From: Chitinophagales bacterium
Lineage (GTDB): Bacteria > Bacteroidota > Bacteroidia > Chitinophagales > UBA2359
Assembly (NCBI GenBank): GCA_020629005.1
Contig: JAHDEE010000021.1
Span: forward strand, 1 to 46,704
Reading direction: 5' to 3'
DNA: 46,704 nt
The stretch's first letter is position 1. The number at the start of each line of letters is the position of its first letter. Shown piece after piece: positions 42,444 to 46,704 of the stretch. Position numbers and translations under genes: made by a program. A model generated the notes under the pieces. That model did not search any database. It saw only the letters and a list, made by a program, of their open reading frames with translations, and was not told the origin of the DNA.

Positions 42444-43694
42444 ATGAAATTTGCGAAATATCCCTTTGGGCCCGAAATCCAGCGTAATCTGGCCAAAATG
42501 GGGTTCCACAAAACGACAGACATCCAGTATAAGTCCATTCCTGCTGTGCTGAAAGGAGAAGATGTGCTCGCCATTGCACAAACCGGTACAGGAAAGACTG
42601 CCGCCTTCGCGCTACCAGTAATACATCTGCTACACGAGCGCAAGATTCAGCAAACAAGAAGAGACGGAATTAAATGCGTAGTAATGGCCCCCACACGGGA
42701 GTTAGTATTGCAACTCAGCGGAGTATTCAAACAATTTGCACAAGGTACCAGAGTCAAGGTCATGAGCATCGTGGGTGGCGTTGACCAAAATCCCCAGATC
42801 AAAAAGCTAGAGGAAGGAGTCGACATCATCGTTGTCACTCCAGGACGCATGTTTGACCTGGTGAGCCAGGGTCATATTCGTCTCCATCGCGTTGAGTTTG
42901 TTATTCTCGATGAAGCCGACCACATGTTAGATCTTGGGTTTATCAAAGACATCAAAGACCTTTTGCGCTTCCTGCCAAAATACAGACAAACGCTTTTCTT
43001 TTCGGCCACGATCAATCCCACTATCAAGTCTTTGGCGAACTCCCTGGTGCATAATCCAATCAGGATCACCTTGTCCCCCAAAGATCCGGTAAGTAAAAAC
43101 GTCACCCACTCAGTTGCCTATGTCAGCATGGATGATAAGCGCTTTTTTCTGGAACGACTACTGTCCGAACATCCAGACAAGAAAGTGCTGGTCTTTGTCC
43201 GCACCAGAGTACGAGCAGAACGGGTTCGCAAAGCTATGGCTCGAGTCGATATTTCGTCCCTGACGCTGCACGGAGAAAAGGAGCAGGCCGACCGAAATGA
43301 GGTCATGGCAAAATTCAGGTCCGGAGAATGCAAAGTCCTGATTGCCACCGACGTAACCGCAAGAGGAATTGATATACCCTCCGTACAATATGTGGTCAAT
43401 TACGATCTGCCAGAGAAAGCGGAAAACTACGTCCATCGGGTCGGTCGCACAGGCCGAGGCAGAGAGCGTGGAAGAGCCATTTCCTTTTGTAGCGAAGCAG
43501 AAAAAGAGATTCTGGATAATATCGAGGGCTTCTTGGGTAATAAGATCACAGTCACTGAAATTTCGCATGCAGACTACATGAATACACTAGATCTTACCGC
43601 CGACAGCACGGAAGATTGGAAATCAGTGATGAAGCAGATTGAAGAACTGGAAGCAAGTCCTAAGAAGAAATCTTCCAAAAAAAGACGTAAATAG
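42444..43694 (+). CDS. DEAD-box ATP-dependent RNA helicase
   Basis: 416 residues from ATG 42444 (MKFAKYPFGPEI); the frame is open 15 codons further but the family starts here. All helicase motifs are present: Q motif TDIQYKSIP, AQTGTGKT (45-52), PTRELVLQ, TPGR, DEAD (VILDEADHMLDLGF), SAT, VFVRTRVRAERV, ATDVTARGIDIP and HRVGRTGRGRERG. It is RhlE-like with a short basic tail (SPKKKSSKKRRK) that may bind RNA. Likely roles are ribosome assembly or mRNA decay. It is transcribed after gldH (82-base gap) and ends at a small terminator. Confidence 0.93.
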   Translation: MKFAKYPFGPEIQRNLAKMGFHKTTDIQYKSIPAVLKGEDVLAIAQTGTGKTAAFALPVIHLLHERKIQQTRRDGIKCVVMAPTRELVLQLSGVFKQFAQGTRVKVMSIVGGVDQNPQIKKLEEGVDIIVVTPGRMFDLVSQGHIRLHRVEFVILDEADHMLDLGFIKDIKDLLRFLPKYRQTLFFSATINPTIKSLANSLVHNPIRITLSPKDPVSKNVTHSVAYVSMDDKRFFLERLLSEHPDKKVLVFVRTRVRAERVRKAMARVDISSLTLHGEKEQADRNEVMAKFRSGECKVLIATDVTARGIDIPSVQYVVNYDLPEKAENYVHRVGRTGRGRERGRAISFCSEAEKEILDNIEGFLGNKITVTEISHADYMNTLDLTADSTEDWKSVMKQIEELEASPKKKSSKKRRK

Positions 43695-43723
43695 TCCGCC
43701 TCCTTTTCTCTAAACAGGACGCA

Positions 43724-43747
43724 GGATTGGTATCCAATCCCCTTTTT
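43724..43747 (+). terminator. Intrinsic terminator of the helicase gene
   Basis: A 7-bp perfect stem (GGATTGG-TAT-CCAATCC) is followed by CCTTTTT, 30 bases past the stop codon. Confidence 0.6.
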
Positions 43748-43785
43748 GCTAAATTCGGTTTATTTACCTGACTGAAATTAGCTTT

Positions 43786-46596
43786 ATGTTTCCACTAAGA
43801 CTATTGCCCTTTATAGCCTGCCTTATGATCTTATCGATCAGCACAGCGCAGGCAGCTGAAAACGACACCTGCGAAACTGCTATTGCGCTCAGCGCTTCCG
43901 CAGGCTTTTGCCTTCAACCGATTGCTGGCGTCGACTTTATCGATGCTGTCAACGAATCTCAAGGAGAATGCACCTTTGGAGGAGGAGGCACTGCCCTGGA
44001 TCTTTGGTACTCTGTTGAAGTTCCTTCAAGCGGTAGTCTTATCGTAGAAACAAATGGAAGCTGGGATTCGGTATTGGAAGCCTTAGCAGGAGACTGCTCC
44101 AACCTGCAATCTATCGAATGCGATGACGATGGGGGGTTCGGCACTCTTTCGCTTATTAGCCTCATCAATCGCGAGCCTGGAGAAATCATTTACATTCGGG
44201 TTTGGGAATATCTGAGCGATAGCAATCCCGAATGGACTATTTGTGCCTATGACCCTGATAGCTCCTGCACTGATGATATAGGTTTGAGCGTGGAAACCCA
44301 GTGTATTGACGAAGAATCTTTTGAGGTGCTGATATCCTTGGAGAATCTTGCAGAAGGACAGACCTATACGATTCAGGATCTTGACGGCAATATCATCACT
44401 GAATCAGATCAGCCAGAATATCTGTGGGGACCAATTGACAATGGTGTCGCCTTGAACTTTTCCGTCATCACCGATACCGAAGTGGGAATCTGCGGCGAAA
44501 TATTTGAATCCATTTCAAAAGTTTGTTCCGGACCACCAGCCAATGACAATTGTATCGATGCGATCGAAATTGTTCCCGACATAGGTGGTGACTGCTACAA
44601 TCCAGTAGATGGGACTTTCCTGGCAAGCGCCACACAAGAATCTATTGGCTTTTGCGATGTCGGAACCGGAGATCCGGTTGATGTCTGGTACAAAACAACC
44701 GTACCCGAAACAGGACTAGTAAACATCATCACCAGCGGAGAAATGATCACCTCAATGGAAGTCATGACCGGGTCGGATTGCTCCAGCCTCTCAAATGTGG
44801 AATGCAATGGAAATGGCTATGGCACTACCTTCATTGATCTGGAAGACCTAAACCCGGGCGATTTACTATTTATTCGGGTGTGGGATTTCAACTTCCTTAC
44901 TTTTGATCCCTGGACTATCTGTATTTTCGATCCAACACTAACCTGCACGGTACCTAATGTCACCACCGCACCACAATGCGATGAAGAAAATGAAGGCCAA
45001 TATACAGCCGTTGTCACCATCGAAGGCATGGCCGAAGACGAAGAGTATCATATTGAAGATGACTTCGACACAGCACCTTCAGCTACCATCACCGAAGATG
45101 GCACCTATTTCTACGGCAACTATCCAGTCGATACACAGGTTTCAATATTGCTTATCAATGACACCAATTCTGCTTGCAACACGGAGCCACAAAGCATAAT
45201 CGAGTACTGCCTGCCGAGTCCAGCCAATGATAATTGTCTGGATGCAATTACCCTTGTGCCAGACCTCAGCGAGACTTGTGAAAACCCCGTGGATGGAGAC
45301 GGAATTCTCGGTGCTACCCAAGGCGAACAACTTGGAGTATGTAATATTGGCGTCTTCGAAAATTACGTCCGTGATGTATGGTATCGTGTGGAAGTTCCGT
45401 CTACGGGCCAAATAAGTCTGGAAACCGGCGGATCATTAGACACAGTCATGGAGGTATTAGCAGGAAGCGACTGCGATAACCTTACACCAGTTGAATGCGA
45501 TGATGATGCTGGGGAAGGCTCCTTATCCCTACTAAACCTGTCTGGTCTGACTCCCGGTGAAATGCTCTACGTTCGAATCTGGGAATATGGTAACGACTTA
45601 AATGGAGCCTGGACAATCTGCAGCTGGTCCACCCCTCCTCCTTGTGAACCTTCAGCAGCTAGTTATGAAACAGAATGTATTGCAGGTGCCAACTTTCAAA
45701 TCCTGATTAATATCGATACCCTTGGTACGGCTCAAACATATATCATAGAAGATGATTTCGGTACCAACCCTATTGAAGGAACAAACCAGTTGGGGCAGTT
45801 CAGTTATGGAACTTACCCTAGCGGATCGGAAGTCGTGATTACCTTTATTGATCCTGATACGGAAGCCTGCAATAGCTTCTCAGAGACCATCACAGCTGAG
45901 TGCTTCCTGGGCGGAAGTTGTGAAGACTCCTTCCCATTGGACGAGTTTCCGTTTCAGGAACTGGGCGCCACAACGGCCATTTTCCCGAGCCAGGGATACA
46001 ACATTCCTTGCAACGATGGCATTGCACTGGACCAAACACAAAAGGTATACTCCTACACACCTCCGGCAAATACCTGTCTAAACATGGCAGCCAGCAATAC
46101 CAGCCAATGGGCAGGCCTTTTCGTTCTTGATGCCTGTCCCAGCGATCCATCCGCCCAGTGCATTGGCTATACTTTGCAACCAGGAGGCAATCCCATTTTG
46201 CCAAGTGTTGATTTGAATGAGGGCACAACTTACTACATCATTGTGGCCACGACGGAGACGATCGCAGAAACCGATTTCGAAATACAGGTGAGTACCTGCG
46301 ACGGCTTCAATGTAGCCACGCAGGAACTAGAATTTGTCAATGCCAGCCTCGCACCTAATCCGATTAACGATCAGGCGATACTGGCTTTTAGTCCAAAGCA
46401 CACCGATCAATACACAGTAGATTTGATCGCCCTCGACGGCAGCATTGTGCCGCTATTCAGCAATAGAGATTTTGTCGAAGGACAGCATTATGATCTTGCT
46501 ATTGAAGTCGAAGATTTTCCAGCAGGAATGTACTTTTTGAAGATTAGCGATTCACAAGCCAACAGTCACGCAATCAAAATCATGATCGCAGAGTAA
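43786..46596 (+). CDS. Secreted protein with repeated PPC-like domains and T9SS sorting domain
   Basis: 936 residues. The signal peptide is cleaved near AQA-AEN (about 24). Three copies of a beta-sandwich domain of PPC-like type start near residues 26, 252 and 479 (NDxCxxAI, DVWYxVEVPxxG, LxxVECDDDxGxG, PGExLYIRVWEY), each followed by an Ig-like spacer with paired Cys. A fourth, diverged copy follows near 711. Residues 850-936 (NASLAPNPINDQAILAF, GMYFLKIS) are a type A T9SS sorting domain. No enzyme motif was found; a surface or secreted structural role is inferred. The many acidic residues suggest calcium binding. Confidence 0.82.
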   Translation: MFPLRLLPFIACLMILSISTAQAAENDTCETAIALSASAGFCLQPIAGVDFIDAVNESQGECTFGGGGTALDLWYSVEVPSSGSLIVETNGSWDSVLEALAGDCSNLQSIECDDDGGFGTLSLISLINREPGEIIYIRVWEYLSDSNPEWTICAYDPDSSCTDDIGLSVETQCIDEESFEVLISLENLAEGQTYTIQDLDGNIITESDQPEYLWGPIDNGVALNFSVITDTEVGICGEIFESISKVCSGPPANDNCIDAIEIVPDIGGDCYNPVDGTFLASATQESIGFCDVGTGDPVDVWYKTTVPETGLVNIITSGEMITSMEVMTGSDCSSLSNVECNGNGYGTTFIDLEDLNPGDLLFIRVWDFNFLTFDPWTICIFDPTLTCTVPNVTTAPQCDEENEGQYTAVVTIEGMAEDEEYHIEDDFDTAPSATITEDGTYFYGNYPVDTQVSILLINDTNSACNTEPQSIIEYCLPSPANDNCLDAITLVPDLSETCENPVDGDGILGATQGEQLGVCNIGVFENYVRDVWYRVEVPSTGQISLETGGSLDTVMEVLAGSDCDNLTPVECDDDAGEGSLSLLNLSGLTPGEMLYVRIWEYGNDLNGAWTICSWSTPPPCEPSAASYETECIAGANFQILINIDTLGTAQTYIIEDDFGTNPIEGTNQLGQFSYGTYPSGSEVVITFIDPDTEACNSFSETITAECFLGGSCEDSFPLDEFPFQELGATTAIFPSQGYNIPCNDGIALDQTQKVYSYTPPANTCLNMAASNTSQWAGLFVLDACPSDPSAQCIGYTLQPGGNPILPSVDLNEGTTYYIIVATTETIAETDFEIQVSTCDGFNVATQELEFVNASLAPNPINDQAILAFSPKHTDQYTVDLIALDGSIVPLFSNRDFVEGQHYDLAIEVEDFPAGMYFLKISDSQANSHAIKIMIAE

Positions 46597-46640
46597 TCGC
46601 TAAAATATTAAAAAGCAATAGTACAGTACCGGATAAATGA

Positions 46641-46704
46641 TAAGGGATTGGGAATCAATAAAGTCCGATTTTGACGCCGCTGGAAATGATTTAGACGAGG
46701 CATT
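46641..46704 (+). repeat. Repeat family X, copy 3 (cut by the window end)
   Basis: TAAGGGATTGGGAATCAATA at the start and GATTTTGACGCCGCTGGAAA further in match the first 64 bases of copies 1 and 2, up to TTAGACGAGGCATT. It lies 44 bases after the preceding gene, again just past a coding region. Confidence 0.75.

Overview
The window is chromosomal DNA from a gliding-type Bacteroidota, most likely of the Saprospiria/Lewinella kind. The lineage is inferred from four large secreted proteins ending in type IX secretion (T9SS) sorting domains (three type A, one CHU_C/type B), from a GldH lipoprotein, and from promoters of the Bacteroidota form TTTG-N20-TAnnTTTG. There is no phage, plasmid, CRISPR array or insertion sequence with a transposase. 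Two families of short repeated elements lie between genes.

Layout. 1-1041: end of an incoming gene, tRNA-Ser(UGA) and a free-methionine sulfoxide reductase. 1499-4856 (minus strand): a four-gene cysteine operon of the CysO type (CysM-like synthase, JAMM protease, ubiquitin-like sulfur carrier, E1-rhodanese) behind a long leader. 4917-10458: a secreted lysyl-oxidase-like protein and an eight-repeat surface protein. 10527-13720 (minus): histidine kinase, lactone-oxidase-type flavoenzyme, methyltransferase. 13928-20393: dnaK, panB, a 1.1-kb repeat-rich non-coding stretch, a lipoprotein, purB. 20609-32983 (minus): one 4124-residue protein with 45 tandem Ig-like units. 33798-36180: PhoB-like regulator and Na/Pi-type transporter. 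36244-43694: epimerase, EEP lipoprotein, QueD, HolB, RicT, GldH, DEAD-box helicase. 43786-46596: another T9SS protein.

The most notable system is the leader of the cysteine operon. A consensus promoter at 4825-4856 is followed by two successive short ORFs. Leader 1 encodes CPCCCC and leader 2 encodes six consecutive Cys codons. Each is followed by an intrinsic terminator, and each has a segment at its stop codon that can pair with the 5' arm of that terminator. This is the architecture of ribosome-stalling transcription attenuation, present twice in series, ahead of genes that make cysteine. Polycysteine leader ORFs are known from mycobacteria. A tandem version with terminators in a Bacteroidota is, as far as I know, undescribed.

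Two repeat families deserve attention. Family X is a 162-bp element with long imperfect terminal inverted repeats: two full copies of equal length and a third cut by the window end. Family A is a GC-rich element of about 180 bp in three copies, with conserved ends, a conserved GAGACC core and changing arms that still look able to pair. All functions are inferred from sequence by eye; no database search was run.
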